The position numbers were made by a program, and so were the translations under genes. Of a stretch of DNA of 64,000 bases, positions 26,792 through 35,800 are shown piece after piece. The DNA is taken from contig NZ_FNCC01000010.1 in NCBI RefSeq assembly GCF_900100955.1, positions 98,674-162,673 of the forward strand, read 5' to 3'. Source of the DNA: Lentzea fradiae (lineage in GTDB: Bacteria > Actinomycetota > Actinomycetes > Mycobacteriales > Pseudonocardiaceae). The notes below the pieces were generated by a model. It ran no database searches. It saw only the letters and a list, made by a program, of their open reading frames with translations, and was not told where the DNA came from. How positions within the stretch are numbered: the first letter of the stretch is position 1; each line of letters starts with the position of its first letter.

Positions 26792-28018
26792 TCACCCGGC
26801 CCCGGACCGGTCCGGCATTCCTTCTGGACGCGCTCCGGCGCCGAGGCCGTCCACTCCGAGGTCGAGCCACGTCTCGGGCGCGAGCCTGTCCCACAGCTTC
26901 TCCGCGTTCTCCGGCGTGAGCGCCATGTCGGACATGTTGTGCCATTCCGTCTTGGCCGGCTTGGCCCCGCTGTCGTCGGGACGGCGTCGCTCGCGCTCGG
27001 GCCGGGTGAGAAGGTCATCCCCGGACAGCACGCGGAAGCCGTAGTGGTCGTAGAGCCCTTTGACCTTGTTGTTGGCCGACATGAGGCGAACTTCCTCGAA
27101 CTTCCCGTGGTGGGCCTTGTTCTGCGCGAGGGTGAGGGCCAGGGCCGCCGCCGCGGCACCGCCCACGCGACTCCGCTGGTTCTCCGGTGCCAGGTTGTAC
27201 GGGTTGGACGCGATGAAGTAGATCTCCGTGGCGGACCTGTCACACCACTTGACGACCGCGTGCAGTGTTCCCGCCCGGTACACCGCGCCGAACTCGTGAA
27301 GTGCTGTTCCGGCCGCACCCGCCAGATGGAGCGCCAGGACGTCGGACATCGAGCTGGCGGTCTTCATCTCCGTGTGCGTCTTCTGGAATTCCTTGTACCT
27401 GATGCGGAAGTCTTCGTGTTCGGGCTGGTAGTAGGCGCTCCCGAGCGCTTTCCGCCCGGCCTCCCACCGGACGAGCTCCTCGGCCGCGTCCTTCACCCAC
27501 TGGTCGGCGTAGTCACGCCAGTCCTGCAAGGTGGCGCAGATGTCTTTGGCAGCCTTCTTGTCCGTGAGGACGACGGCGTTCATCGGCGGGTACCGCGTCG
27601 AGAAGGCCGGTGCCTCGCTTGTCCCGGTGGTGGCGAGGCTGATCATCAACTCGCAGAGCCGCACGAGGTCCGTTTCAGTGTCGAGGTCGACGGCACCGTG
27701 GTCCTCGGGTGCCTTGCTGAGCGCTGCCAACGCGCTGCGCAGTGCGGAGAGCCGCACCTCGCCCTGCTCTTTCCAGTGGGGCGGAACCCTGTCGAGCAAC
27801 GATCCGTGCTTGATGAGCACGGCTCGCAGATCCTTGGTGTCCGCGCCCGAAGCATCGGAATTCGTCCCGCTCTTGGTGAACGTCACCTGCCGTTGGACGG
27901 CCGCGGTGACGGCGCGGTTTCCCGCTGCCCGTTGCAGCGCGACCAGGCCACCGAGAGGCTGCGCTCTCACCGTGCCTCGTGGGGCGGGCTGGGCTGTTCG
28001 GTTCAGTGCTGCGCGCAT
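26792..28018 (-). CDS. Putative eCIS-associated/DUF4157-like protein with C-terminal GNAT-like domain
   Basis: The protein of 408 residues has a basic N-terminus holding PLGGLVALQRAAGNRAVTA (21-39). This LQRxAGNxAV motif is seen at the start of DUF4157 and other proteins linked to actinobacterial contractile injection systems. The middle (60-230) is helical and unassigned. Residues 265-335 resemble an acetyltransferase: YFIASNPYNL, QRSRVGGAAAAALAL as the acyl-CoA loop, and NNKVKGLYDHYGFRVL as the closing motif. No signal peptide is seen. No injection-system structural gene is in the window, so an effector role is inference. ATG 28018 has a weak ribosome site. Confidence 0.6.
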   Translation of the reverse strand: MRAALNRTAQPAPRGTVRAQPLGGLVALQRAAGNRAVTAAVQRQVTFTKSGTNSDASGADTKDLRAVLIKHGSLLDRVPPHWKEQGEVRLSALRSALAALSKAPEDHGAVDLDTETDLVRLCELMISLATTGTSEAPAFSTRYPPMNAVVLTDKKAAKDICATLQDWRDYADQWVKDAAEELVRWEAGRKALGSAYYQPEHEDFRIRYKEFQKTHTEMKTASSMSDVLALHLAGAAGTALHEFGAVYRAGTLHAVVKWCDRSATEIYFIASNPYNLAPENQRSRVGGAAAAALALTLAQNKAHHGKFEEVRLMSANNKVKGLYDHYGFRVLSGDDLLTRPERERRRPDDSGAKPAKTEWHNMSDMALTPENAEKLWDRLAPETWLDLGVDGLGAGARPEGMPDRSGAG

Positions 28019-28104
28019 TCGTCCGACGCAACCCCGGCCGACGCCGCCGGGCACCGTCCGCGAGTGCGGCCCCGCGGGCGGGAACCGGCGCCCGCGAGGG
28101 CGGG

Positions 28105-30075
28105 TCAGCTGGGCACCTCGTCCAGGTATGCCTTGGCCTGCAAGGTGAACAGCTCGGCGTAGCCGGCGCCCGCCGACATCAGCTCGTCGTGCGTCCCGTA
28201 CTCGGCGACCCGGCCGTTGTCGAGCAGCAGGATCCGTTCCGCCTGCCGCACGGTGGAGAACCGGTGCGAGATGTACAGGGTCGTGCGTCCTTCCGACAGC
28301 TCCCGCAGCCGCGCGAACAGGTCGTGCTCGGCCTGCGCGTCGAGCGCCGAGGTCGGTTCGTCGAGCACCAGGATCGGTGCCTCCCGCTGGAACGCCCTGG
28401 CCAGTGCGATCTTCTGCCACTCGCCGCCGGACAGGCTGACGCCCTGGTCGAACCATCGGCCGAGCGGGCTGTCGTAGCCCTGCGGCAGCCGTTCGATCCG
28501 CTCGTGCGCACCGGCGCGGCGTGCCGAGTCCTCGACGTGGCGCCGGTCCTCGAGCCTGGTCAGGTCGCCGAGGCCGATGTTCTCGGCGGCGGTGCCCTGG
28601 TAGGTCACGTAGTCCTGGAACATCGCGCTGACGCGGGTGCGCAGCTCGTCCGGGTCGTACTCGCGGATGTCGACGCCGTCGAGCAGGATGCGGCCGCCGG
28701 TCGGGTCGTAGAGGCGGCACAGGAGCTTGAACAGCGTCGACTTGCCCGCGCCGTTGCGGCCCACCACGGCGACCGTCTCGCCGGGCCGGATCTCGAAGCT
28801 CACCCGGTCCAGCGCGGGTTCCGAGGCACCGGGGTAGGCGAAGGTCACCTCGTCGAACTCGATGTGCCCGTCCACGGTGGACGGCATCGGGCGCGGTGCG
28901 GGCGGTGCCTTGATCTCCGGCTTGGTGTCCAGGAACCGGTACAGCGTGTCGAGGTAGAGGTTGTTCTCGTACATGCCGGAGAACGCGGTGAACAGCCCGG
29001 ACACCGACGCCTGCACGGACGCCGCCGCGGCCGTGTACAGCGCCAGGTCGCCGAGGGTCAGCCGGCCGCCGACGGCTTCCAGCGCGATGTACAACGTGAT
29101 CGCGGACCCGGCCGCCGTGCTCAGCAGGCCCCAGGAGGTCGAGCTGATGTTGCGGTTGACCGTCAGCTTCCGCTGCCGCTCGTAGGAGACGGTGCCGAGC
29201 CGGCGGAACCGTTCGACGAAGTACGGGCCGAGCCCGAAGAGCTTGGTCTCCTTGGCGTAGGTGTCCGTCGTGACCAAAGAGGACAGGTAGTCCATCCGGC
29301 GCTTGATCGGCGACATCATGAAGGTCAGCCAGAACGCGCGCGTGCCGTACCTCGACTGGGAGATGAACGCGGGGATCGGCGCCAGCAGCGCGACCAGCGC
29401 CAGCAACGGGCTGATCGAGACGAGCAGCGCGATCATGCTGGTGAACGTGATCAGGGTGCGCAGCAGCCCCAGCGCGGAGTTCATCATCGACAACGGTCGT
29501 GTCGGCGCCTCCTGCGCGGCCTGGCGCAGCATGTCGTACGAGGCCGAGCCCTCGAAGTAGGCGAGGTGCAGGTCGCTGGCGTGCGCCATCACCTGGTGGC
29601 GGATGGTCAGCGTCATGCGCTCCTGCAGCAGCGACTGCGCGATCGACGTCAACGCGCCGGCGACGGCCGTCGCGGCGAGCACGCCGAACTGCAGCAGCGC
29701 GACGGTCACGATGTCGCCTGTGGTGCCGGTGTGCTGGATCGCGGCGACGACGGAGTCCAGCAGCAGCTTCGCGATGTACGCCGTCGCGGTCGGCAGCAGG
29801 CCGGACAGCAGCGTGACCAGCGTCAGCAGGACGGTCAGGACGGGGCTGGCCTGCCACGTCAGCTTCGCGACCTTCGGCAGCCCGCGGACGGTGCCCGCCA
29901 CGGACGTCCGCACGCGCCGCAACCGGGAGCGCAGGTCCTTCGGTTCGTCGTCCGGCGTGGGTTCGGGGATGTCGACGGGCCCGGTCAGCCCGCTGTCCGG
30001 CACGGTGGTGGGGCGACGCCGACGGCCCCGGCCGCCCAGCGCGAACTCCAGCCCACCCCCGCCGCCCGGCATCAT
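28105..30075 (-). CDS. ABC exporter, fused permease and ATPase
   Basis: The 656-residue protein has a 65-residue Gly/Arg-rich cytoplasmic head, six membrane helices (about 75-370) and a nucleotide-binding domain (about 400-650). The latter shows Walker A GRNGAGKST, Q-loop MFQDYVTYQ, signature LSGGEWQKIALARAF, Walker B ILVLDEPTSALD and switch ISHRFS. It lacks a peptidase domain, so it is not a bifunctional lantibiotic exporter. The start overlaps the tetR stop as ATGA, so both genes share the operator-controlled promoter upstream. The substrate is probably a drug, lipid or peptide. Confidence 0.88.
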   Translation of the reverse strand: MMPGGGGGLEFALGGRGRRRRPTTVPDSGLTGPVDIPEPTPDDEPKDLRSRLRRVRTSVAGTVRGLPKVAKLTWQASPVLTVLLTLVTLLSGLLPTATAYIAKLLLDSVVAAIQHTGTTGDIVTVALLQFGVLAATAVAGALTSIAQSLLQERMTLTIRHQVMAHASDLHLAYFEGSASYDMLRQAAQEAPTRPLSMMNSALGLLRTLITFTSMIALLVSISPLLALVALLAPIPAFISQSRYGTRAFWLTFMMSPIKRRMDYLSSLVTTDTYAKETKLFGLGPYFVERFRRLGTVSYERQRKLTVNRNISSTSWGLLSTAAGSAITLYIALEAVGGRLTLGDLALYTAAAASVQASVSGLFTAFSGMYENNLYLDTLYRFLDTKPEIKAPPAPRPMPSTVDGHIEFDEVTFAYPGASEPALDRVSFEIRPGETVAVVGRNGAGKSTLFKLLCRLYDPTGGRILLDGVDIREYDPDELRTRVSAMFQDYVTYQGTAAENIGLGDLTRLEDRRHVEDSARRAGAHERIERLPQGYDSPLGRWFDQGVSLSGGEWQKIALARAFQREAPILVLDEPTSALDAQAEHDLFARLRELSEGRTTLYISHRFSTVRQAERILLLDNGRVAEYGTHDELMSAGAGYAELFTLQAKAYLDEVPS

Positions 30076-30680
30076 CCAGCCTCCACGGCGCCGCGGAGGA
30101 AGAAGTCGACGACCTGGCGCGTGCTGGGCGCGTCGACGTCGGCCGCCAGCCGCCGGCCACCCGACAGCAGCGACAGGAACAGCGTGGCGAGCTGCTCGGC
30201 GGGCAACCGCAGCCGCTCGGCCTCCGGCGCGAGCAGGTCGACGATCGCACCCCGGATGGCGGCCATCGACTCCCGCCGTCCGCCCTTCCGGTCCTCGGAG
30301 CCGCGCCGCTTCACCCGCCCGGACGCGCGCAGCGCGCCCATCAGCGCACCCATCCGTTCGAGGTGGGCGCCGAGCGCTTCGGCCGCCTCGACGAGCCGGT
30401 CCTCCAAGGGCAGGTCGGCGGGGATCTCGGCGATCGCGTCGAGCACGTGGTCAGGCCGCAACGCCTCGGCCGTGCAGGCGTCGAACAGCTCGTCCTTGTC
30501 CTTGAACGCGCGGAAGACGGTGCCTTCGCCGATGCCGGCGGCACGGGCGATCTGGCTGCTGGTGATGTTGGCGCCGTGCTCCACCAGGAGTGGCAGCACC
30601 GCGTGGACGATCATGGCGCGCCGGTCCTCGACGCTCATGCCCGGCGCTCTCCGCCGGGTGGTTTCAGGTAGTTGTGTCAT
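30072..30680 (-). CDS. TetR-family transcriptional regulator
   Basis: This repressor has 202 residues with the helix-turn-helix at about 20-65 (HGANITSSQIARAAGIGEGTVFRAFKDKDELF) and a ligand-binding C-terminal domain. It is the first gene of a two-gene unit with the ABC exporter, so it probably senses the exported compound and releases the operator just upstream of its own start. Confidence 0.92.
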   Translation of the reverse strand: MTQLPETTRRRAPGMSVEDRRAMIVHAVLPLLVEHGANITSSQIARAAGIGEGTVFRAFKDKDELFDACTAEALRPDHVLDAIAEIPADLPLEDRLVEAAEALGAHLERMGALMGALRASGRVKRRGSEDRKGGRRESMAAIRGAIVDLLAPEAERLRLPAEQLATLFLSLLSGGRRLAADVDAPSTRQVVDFFLRGAVEAG

Positions 30681-30692
30681 GCACCCATCTTG

Positions 30693-30712
30693 CGGAGTGA
30701 GCGCTCACTCCG
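30693..30712. promoter_or_regulatory. TetR operator, 20-base perfect palindrome, inside the tetR promoter
   Basis: CGGAGTGAGC and its exact complement GCTCACTCCG form an uninterrupted palindrome 12 bases before the tetR start. On the minus strand, TTGACG precedes it and CAAGAT follows it with an 18-base spacer, so the site sits between the -35 and -10 boxes. Binding would block the promoter, giving autorepression. Confidence 0.8.
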
Positions 30713-30773
30713 TCAAGTGGGTATGACTTACGAGACTGCGGGGGGCGAGCGGGAATATCCGGCCCCCGGCTCC

Positions 30774-31334
30774 TCAGCGGGACCAGGACTCCACGGTCTC
30801 CGCGAACCCCGGGAACTCCGCCCGAGCCGCCGCCAGCACCTCGGCGGGAGTGCGCGGCGCGACGCCGGAGTGCTTCTCGGCGACGGCACGCAGCCCTTCG
30901 TGCGGCACGCCGCTCTCCGCGCCGAACTCGACGGCCTCCTGCGGTCCGACGCCACCGGCCAGCAGCCACAGGAACTCGCCGAGGCTCGGCGCGACGACGC
31001 CCACGGCGCCCTCGGAGCCGAAGAACACGACCGGCTGCGCCTCCAGCGGTCCTGGGCGCACCAGCCACAACGCGGCCAGGCCGCCGGTGCCGTCCTGGCC
31101 GAACACGCGGAACTCGGCGCCGTCGAGCTCCTGGTTGCCGGTCCACGCCCTGATCCAGTCCCTGGTGTCCTCGGCGGACTCGAACTGCTCGTAGGGCTCG
31201 TAGTCGATGTTGCCGGAGGAGGCCGCCTCGTCGTTCTCGTCGTAGTTCCACGGGAAGTCGATGGCGGTGAGGGCGGCGAGGGCGGCGGGGAACTCGCGGT
31301 CGTCGGTGATCTCCACGCGCGCACGGTACGCCAC
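30774..31334 (-). CDS. SUKH/SMI1-KNR4-like protein
   Basis: The frame from GTG 31334 encodes 186 residues. The region FRVFGQDGTGGLAALWLVR and VVFFGSEGAVGVVAPSLGEFLWLLAGG has the SUKH pattern of a strand pair followed by a helix. SUKH proteins are frequent immunity proteins of toxin systems and also occur as lone housekeeping proteins. It begins five bases after the end of the LanM-like gene on the same strand, so the two are probably cotranscribed. No toxin gene is recognised next to it. The start could also be a few codons later. Confidence 0.6.
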   Translation of the reverse strand: MAYRARVEITDDREFPAALAALTAIDFPWNYDENDEAASSGNIDYEPYEQFESAEDTRDWIRAWTGNQELDGAEFRVFGQDGTGGLAALWLVRPGPLEAQPVVFFGSEGAVGVVAPSLGEFLWLLAGGVGPQEAVEFGAESGVPHEGLRAVAEKHSGVAPRTPAEVLAAARAEFPGFAETVESWSR

Positions 31335-31339
31335 CCGGG

Positions 31340-33730
31340 TCAGTCCGCCGGGTCGAAACGCAGGACGGACGGGGTGTGGCCGGGGAAGCCGAGGCGCAGC
31401 AGGCCCAGGCCGAGGCCGGCGAGGCCGCTCAGCAGGCCGGGGGTCGGGACGCCGTTGGGGGTGGCGCACCGCAGGCCGTCTCGGCGCAGGGAGGCGAGGA
31501 CCTCGTCGGTGCGGCGGAGGCGGGTCGTGGTGGACCAGCTGTCCACCGAGACGTCCGCGTGGCCCAGTTTGCCGTGGCACAGCGAGAGGTCCTCGTCGGT
31601 CCACGCCGCCGCGCCGTGCGGGCACCAGCGGACGGGGCCCGCGGGGCCGTCCGGGTAGTGCTCTGCCAGGTCGCGGGCGGGGGAGCAGCCGATCTCGGCG
31701 TCGAGGGCGCGCAGCGCTGCGGCGAAGCCGTAGCCCGGTACCTCCACCTCGGAGGCCAGGTCGGCCAGCCGGACGGCGGTGCGGGCCCAGCGGGCGATGC
31801 GGCGGTCGTCGAGCAGGGCGGCGATGCGGGCCAGCGCGTAGCCGATGCCGCCGAAGCCGGTGAACGCGCCGGGGCCCGTGGCGGCGATCATGTCATCGTT
31901 GTCACGGGCCGCGTCCAGCAGCTCGGGCACGGAGGTGAGGGCCCGGCGGGCGGTGTCGGTGTAGTGGTCGTCCTCGGTGATGCGGCCGAGCTGGGCCAGG
32001 AACAGCGCCACGCCCGTGTAACCGTGGGCGAGGCCCGCGCCCATGGGCCGGACCAGCCACCGGGCACGGGCCGCCGGTTCGAGGCCGATCCAGTTGATGC
32101 GGCTGGTGCCGTGGCCGGACGCCACGATGAGGTCGGCGAGCCCCCTGGCGACGGACAGCACGTCGTCCGCGGTCGTGGGTCTGCCGGAACGGCCCACGAC
32201 CGCCGGGCGGCGGGTGGCCAGGGAGGCGGCGATCAGCCACTCCTGGTCGGTGCGGTCGGGTTCGGCGAACGAGGCGAGGCACGCCAGCGCGTCCTGGAAG
32301 CCGGAGGTGGCGAGCACGCCGGGGAGCCGTCCACCGGCCGACTCCAGGTCGTGGCCGTCGGCACGGGCGGTGAACAGCGGGACGTCGCCCGCGTCGAGCT
32401 CGGCGGCCTCGACGTCGGCCAGGCCGGGCAGGGAACCGGAGGCGCAGGCGTCGCGCAACGCGCGCGACCTCGTCTCCGCGTCGCGCACCATCGCCGGTCG
32501 TCGCGCGGTGGCCAGGAGTTCGGTGTAGCGGGCCACCGGCCGTGCCACGATCCGCACCGGCACCGAGGCGCAGATGGCGAGCAGCCGGGCGAACTCCGGG
32601 CGGTGCAGGCGGATCGTGTCGTAGACGAGGCGGAACCCGGCCAGCACCGCGTCGGTGTGGCCGGCGGCCTCGACCGGGCTGCCCCGCCACACCGGGCGGT
32701 TGGCGGCGCCGGGGGTGCGTTCCGGGATGAGCACGGCGTGCATCCCGTCGGTGCCGGCGTCGAGCCATTCCGTTGTGGTGCCGGAGGTTTCCTGGCCGGC
32801 GTCACCTCCGGCCGCCGAGACGTCGACGAGCCCGTGCCGTCCGGCGGCCGCGGGCAGGACGCCGCTGCGTGCCACGGAACGGGCGAGCGCGACCGCGGCG
32901 GGGTCGGGCTGCCCGCCGGGAAGCTCCGCCCGGAACAGGGTCTCCACGTCGACGAGCAACGGCTGGTCGGCGCGCGCGATCACGTTCTCGCACCGCATGT
33001 CCGTGGCGCGCACCAGGTGCAGCACCGCGAGCAGCCCGCCGAGCCGGTGGAAGAACGGGTTCGCGTCGGAGGTCGGCAGGGGAGCGGGTTCGACGAACTC
33101 GGTCCAGCCGTGCTCGCCTCCCGGCACCGCGCCGACCGTCGCGAGGTCCAGGGGCACCAGGTCGTTCACCAGCTCGACCACCCGCGTCAGCGCCAGGTGG
33201 GCGTCCACGCCGCGCGGCCGGTAGACGACCCGCTGCCCGTCGGCGAGGCACAGGACCGTGGTCGCGCGGCCGCCCTGGTGGCGCTCGCCGCACGGGTCGA
33301 GGCCCACGAGCGCCGCCGCGTCACCGAGCAGCGTCCCGGCCAGGCGGTGCCGGTCGGCCGCGTACCGGGTGGCGATCTCGGTGACCGCCGCGACGGCGGT
33401 GTCGCGTTCGGTGTCGAGCTGCCGGACGAGCACGGGAGCGGACCGGAAGTGCGAGCGCCGCAGGAAAGCCGTGAACCGCTCGTGCTCGTCCTCGCCCCAC
33501 AGGCCGGTCGCCTGGGACAGCTCGTGGACGAGCAACGGCGCCACGAGCCCCGCCAGCCGGGATGTCAGGCGCGCTGTGAACGAGCCGACCAGCGCGGACG
33601 TGTCCACCGCCGCGGCGGGCAGCCCGGCCAGGACGATGCGCAGGCGTGTTGTCGCGGCCTGCACCCAGGGAGCCACGACGGGCGCGAACACGTCGGTGGG
33701 AGTGGGTGCGACGCTGCATCCGGTCTCCAT
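31340..33730 (-). CDS. LanM-like class II lanthionine synthetase (orphan)
   Basis: This 796-residue protein has a DUF4135 dehydratase-like domain (about 90-450) and a LanC-like cyclase domain (about 500-796). Cyclase zinc ligands are plausible in RWCPHG and LCHGKLGH. Compared with CylM, the dehydratase keeps aspartate D244, asparagine N249 (TDMRCENVIA) and D261/E263 (LLVDVETLF). However, the phosphate-binding lysine is Arg (R171 in VVYRPRG) and the histidine of the D-x-H motif is Arg (R246). No lanthipeptide precursor gene or peptidase-type exporter was found nearby. It may act on a remote peptide, or have lost dehydration. It is divergent from a LysR gene. Confidence 0.72.
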   Translation of the reverse strand: METGCSVAPTPTDVFAPVVAPWVQAATTRLRIVLAGLPAAAVDTSALVGSFTARLTSRLAGLVAPLLVHELSQATGLWGEDEHERFTAFLRRSHFRSAPVLVRQLDTERDTAVAAVTEIATRYAADRHRLAGTLLGDAAALVGLDPCGERHQGGRATTVLCLADGQRVVYRPRGVDAHLALTRVVELVNDLVPLDLATVGAVPGGEHGWTEFVEPAPLPTSDANPFFHRLGGLLAVLHLVRATDMRCENVIARADQPLLVDVETLFRAELPGGQPDPAAVALARSVARSGVLPAAAGRHGLVDVSAAGGDAGQETSGTTTEWLDAGTDGMHAVLIPERTPGAANRPVWRGSPVEAAGHTDAVLAGFRLVYDTIRLHRPEFARLLAICASVPVRIVARPVARYTELLATARRPAMVRDAETRSRALRDACASGSLPGLADVEAAELDAGDVPLFTARADGHDLESAGGRLPGVLATSGFQDALACLASFAEPDRTDQEWLIAASLATRRPAVVGRSGRPTTADDVLSVARGLADLIVASGHGTSRINWIGLEPAARARWLVRPMGAGLAHGYTGVALFLAQLGRITEDDHYTDTARRALTSVPELLDAARDNDDMIAATGPGAFTGFGGIGYALARIAALLDDRRIARWARTAVRLADLASEVEVPGYGFAAALRALDAEIGCSPARDLAEHYPDGPAGPVRWCPHGAAAWTDEDLSLCHGKLGHADVSVDSWSTTTRLRRTDEVLASLRRDGLRCATPNGVPTPGLLSGLAGLGLGLLRLGFPGHTPSVLRFDPAD

Positions 33731-33792
33731 GCGCCACAGGGTGCCAGTGACCCGGCCGCGCAGGCGGGGGTCTTTGGCGGTTGACTGGGCGA

Positions 33793-34674
33793 ATGGACGT
33801 CCGCCAGTTGAGCTACTTCCTCGCCGTCGTGGACCACGGCGGCGTGAACAGGGCCGCGGCGGTCCTGCACGTGGCGCAGCCGTCGTTGTCGCAGGCGATC
33901 CGCGGGCTGGAACGCGACCTCGGGGCGGAGCTGTTCCGCCGGGCGGGCCGCAGGCTGGTGCTCACCTCGGCCGGGGAGGCGCTGATCGGCCCCGCCCGGC
34001 AGGCCGTGCGCGCGCTCGCCACCGCCCGCGCGAGCGTGGAGCGGGTGCGCGAGCTGCGGGTCGGCCGGGTCGAGATCGCGGCGATGCCGTCGCAGTCGGT
34101 CGAGCCGCTCGCCGGGATCATCAAGGCGGTCACCGGGAAGCACCCCGGCCTGTCGGTCGCGGTGCGCGCGGCGGCCACCGCGGCGGACGTGGTCGAGGCG
34201 GTCCGGAGTGGACGGACGGAGCTGGGTCTGCTGGGCACCTCGGAGCCGCTGGCGGACGCGCGGGTCGTCGTGCACGGGACCGGTCGGCAGCGGTTCGTGC
34301 TGGTGTGCCCGGCGGACGGCCCGTTCGCGCCCGGCACCGCGGTGCGCCAGGAGGACCTGGCGGGGCACCGGCTGATCGTCGGCCAGCCCGGCACCGGCAT
34401 GCGGCGCGTGGTCGACGAGATCAGGGCGGGCGGCGTCGAGCTGACCGAGGTCGTCGAGATCGAGCACCGCGAGGCCGTCCTCCCGCTCGTGCTGTCCGGC
34501 GTCGGGGTGGCCGTGCTCGCCGAGTCGTGGGCGGACCTCGCCGCCAGGGCCGGTGCGCTCGTGCTGCCCCTCGAACCCGCACGGCACCTGCACGTCGCGC
34601 TGGTCAGCGGCCGCGGCGAGCTGACACCCGGGGCGAGCGCGTTCCTGGACGTCGCTCATAGCCTGAGCCTCTGA
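33793..34674 (+). CDS. LysR-family transcriptional regulator
   Basis: The protein of 293 residues has the N-terminal winged helix (MDVRQLSYFLAVVDHGGVN, AAAVLHVAQPSLSQAIRGLE) and an effector domain (about 90-290). ATG 33793 matches the family start; an in-frame TTG 12 bases earlier is less likely. It lies 56 bases before the tartrate/D-malate dehydrogenase-like gene on the same strand and is divergent from the LanM-like gene, so it could control either. The first is more in keeping with DmlR-like regulators. Confidence 0.88.
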   Translation: MDVRQLSYFLAVVDHGGVNRAAAVLHVAQPSLSQAIRGLERDLGAELFRRAGRRLVLTSAGEALIGPARQAVRALATARASVERVRELRVGRVEIAAMPSQSVEPLAGIIKAVTGKHPGLSVAVRAAATAADVVEAVRSGRTELGLLGTSEPLADARVVVHGTGRQRFVLVCPADGPFAPGTAVRQEDLAGHRLIVGQPGTGMRRVVDEIRAGGVELTEVVEIEHREAVLPLVLSGVGVAVLAESWADLAARAGALVLPLEPARHLHVALVSGRGELTPGASAFLDVAHSLSL

Positions 34675-34730
34675 CGGTGGCCGGATCCACGTCTTGGACG
34701 CCGTCCCCGCGCCGGTGATGTCATCGGGGC

Positions 34731-35786
34731 ATGGTCACCACCCACCGCATCGCACTGATCCCCGGAGACGGCATCGGCCAGGAGGTCACGCCCGCCGCGT
34801 GCCGCGTGCTCGACGCGGTCGGCAAGAGGCACGGCGTCGCGTTCTCCTACGACGAGCTCGACTGGTCCTGCGCCCGCTACACCGAGCTGGGCGCGATGAT
34901 GCCCGCCGACGGGCTCGACCGGATCCGCCACCACGACGCGGTGCTGCTGGGCGCGGTCGGCGACCCGTCGGTGCCCGACCACGTCTCGTTGTGGGGTCTG
35001 CTGATCCCGATCCGCCGCACGTTCCGGCAGTACGTGAACCTGCGCCCGGTCAAGGTGTTCGAGGGCGTCGACAGCCCGGTGCGCGGCGCGGAGCTGATGG
35101 ACCTCGTCGTCGTCCGCGAGAACGTGGAGGGCGAGTACAGCGAGGTCGGCGGCCGGTTCGGGACGGGCTTCCCGGAGGAGATGGCCGTGCAGGAGTCGGT
35201 CTTCACGCGGGCGGGGGTGACCCGCGTCGCCGACTACGCGTTCACCCTGGCGGGCAGGCGGCACGGGCACGTCACGTCGGCGACCAAGTCGAACGGCATC
35301 GTGCACACCATGCCGTTCTGGGACGAGGTGGTCGCCGAGGTCGCGCGGTCGCACCCGGACGTCGCGTGGCGGTCCGAGCACATCGACGCGTTGTGCGCCA
35401 AGGTGGTCCTCGATCCCGTGCGCTTCGACGTGATCGTGGGCTCGAACCTGTTCGGCGACATCCTGAGCGATCTCACCGCCGCCGTCGCGGGCAGCATCGG
35501 CATCGCGCCGTCTGCGAACATCAACCCGGAGCGCGACTTCCCGTCGATGTTCGAACCGGTGCACGGCTCCGCGCCCGACATCTCCGGCCGGGGCATCGCG
35601 AACCCGCTGGGCGCGATCTGGACCGCGGCACTGATGCTCGACCACCTCGGCCACCGGGAGGCCGCGGCCGAGGTCGAGGGCGCGATCGCCGGTGTCCTGG
35701 CGAAGACGCCGATCCGCACCCCGGACCTGGGCGGCACGGCGAAGACCGGCGAGTTCACGACGGCACTGCTGGAGCACCTGTCGTGA
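34731..35786 (+). CDS. Tartrate/D-malate dehydrogenase-like enzyme (isopropylmalate dehydrogenase family)
   Basis: This 351-residue beta-decarboxylating dehydrogenase begins RIALIPGDGIGQEVTP. Key motifs are RENVEGEYSEVGGR near 124, KSNGIVHTMPFWDEV near 186 and GSNLFGDILSDLTAA near 235 with metal-binding aspartates. The RENVEGEY/VGGR loop and the LWGLLIPIRR region fit the tartrate/D-malate branch rather than LeuB or isocitrate enzymes. It would oxidise and decarboxylate a 2-hydroxydiacid using NAD and Mn2+ or Mg2+. The exact substrate is not fixed by sequence. Confidence 0.82.
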   Translation: MVTTHRIALIPGDGIGQEVTPAACRVLDAVGKRHGVAFSYDELDWSCARYTELGAMMPADGLDRIRHHDAVLLGAVGDPSVPDHVSLWGLLIPIRRTFRQYVNLRPVKVFEGVDSPVRGAELMDLVVVRENVEGEYSEVGGRFGTGFPEEMAVQESVFTRAGVTRVADYAFTLAGRRHGHVTSATKSNGIVHTMPFWDEVVAEVARSHPDVAWRSEHIDALCAKVVLDPVRFDVIVGSNLFGDILSDLTAAVAGSIGIAPSANINPERDFPSMFEPVHGSAPDISGRGIANPLGAIWTAALMLDHLGHREAAAEVEGAIAGVLAKTPIRTPDLGGTAKTGEFTTALLEHLS

Positions 35787-35800
35787 GCTGACCTGGTCCG

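Noticed and set aside
28019..30250. A single protein joining the ABC exporter region and the GNAT-like gene on the minus strand
   Set aside because: The upstream part of that frame is antisense-phase sequence within the exporter gene; only the part after ATG 28018 shows natural composition and motifs.
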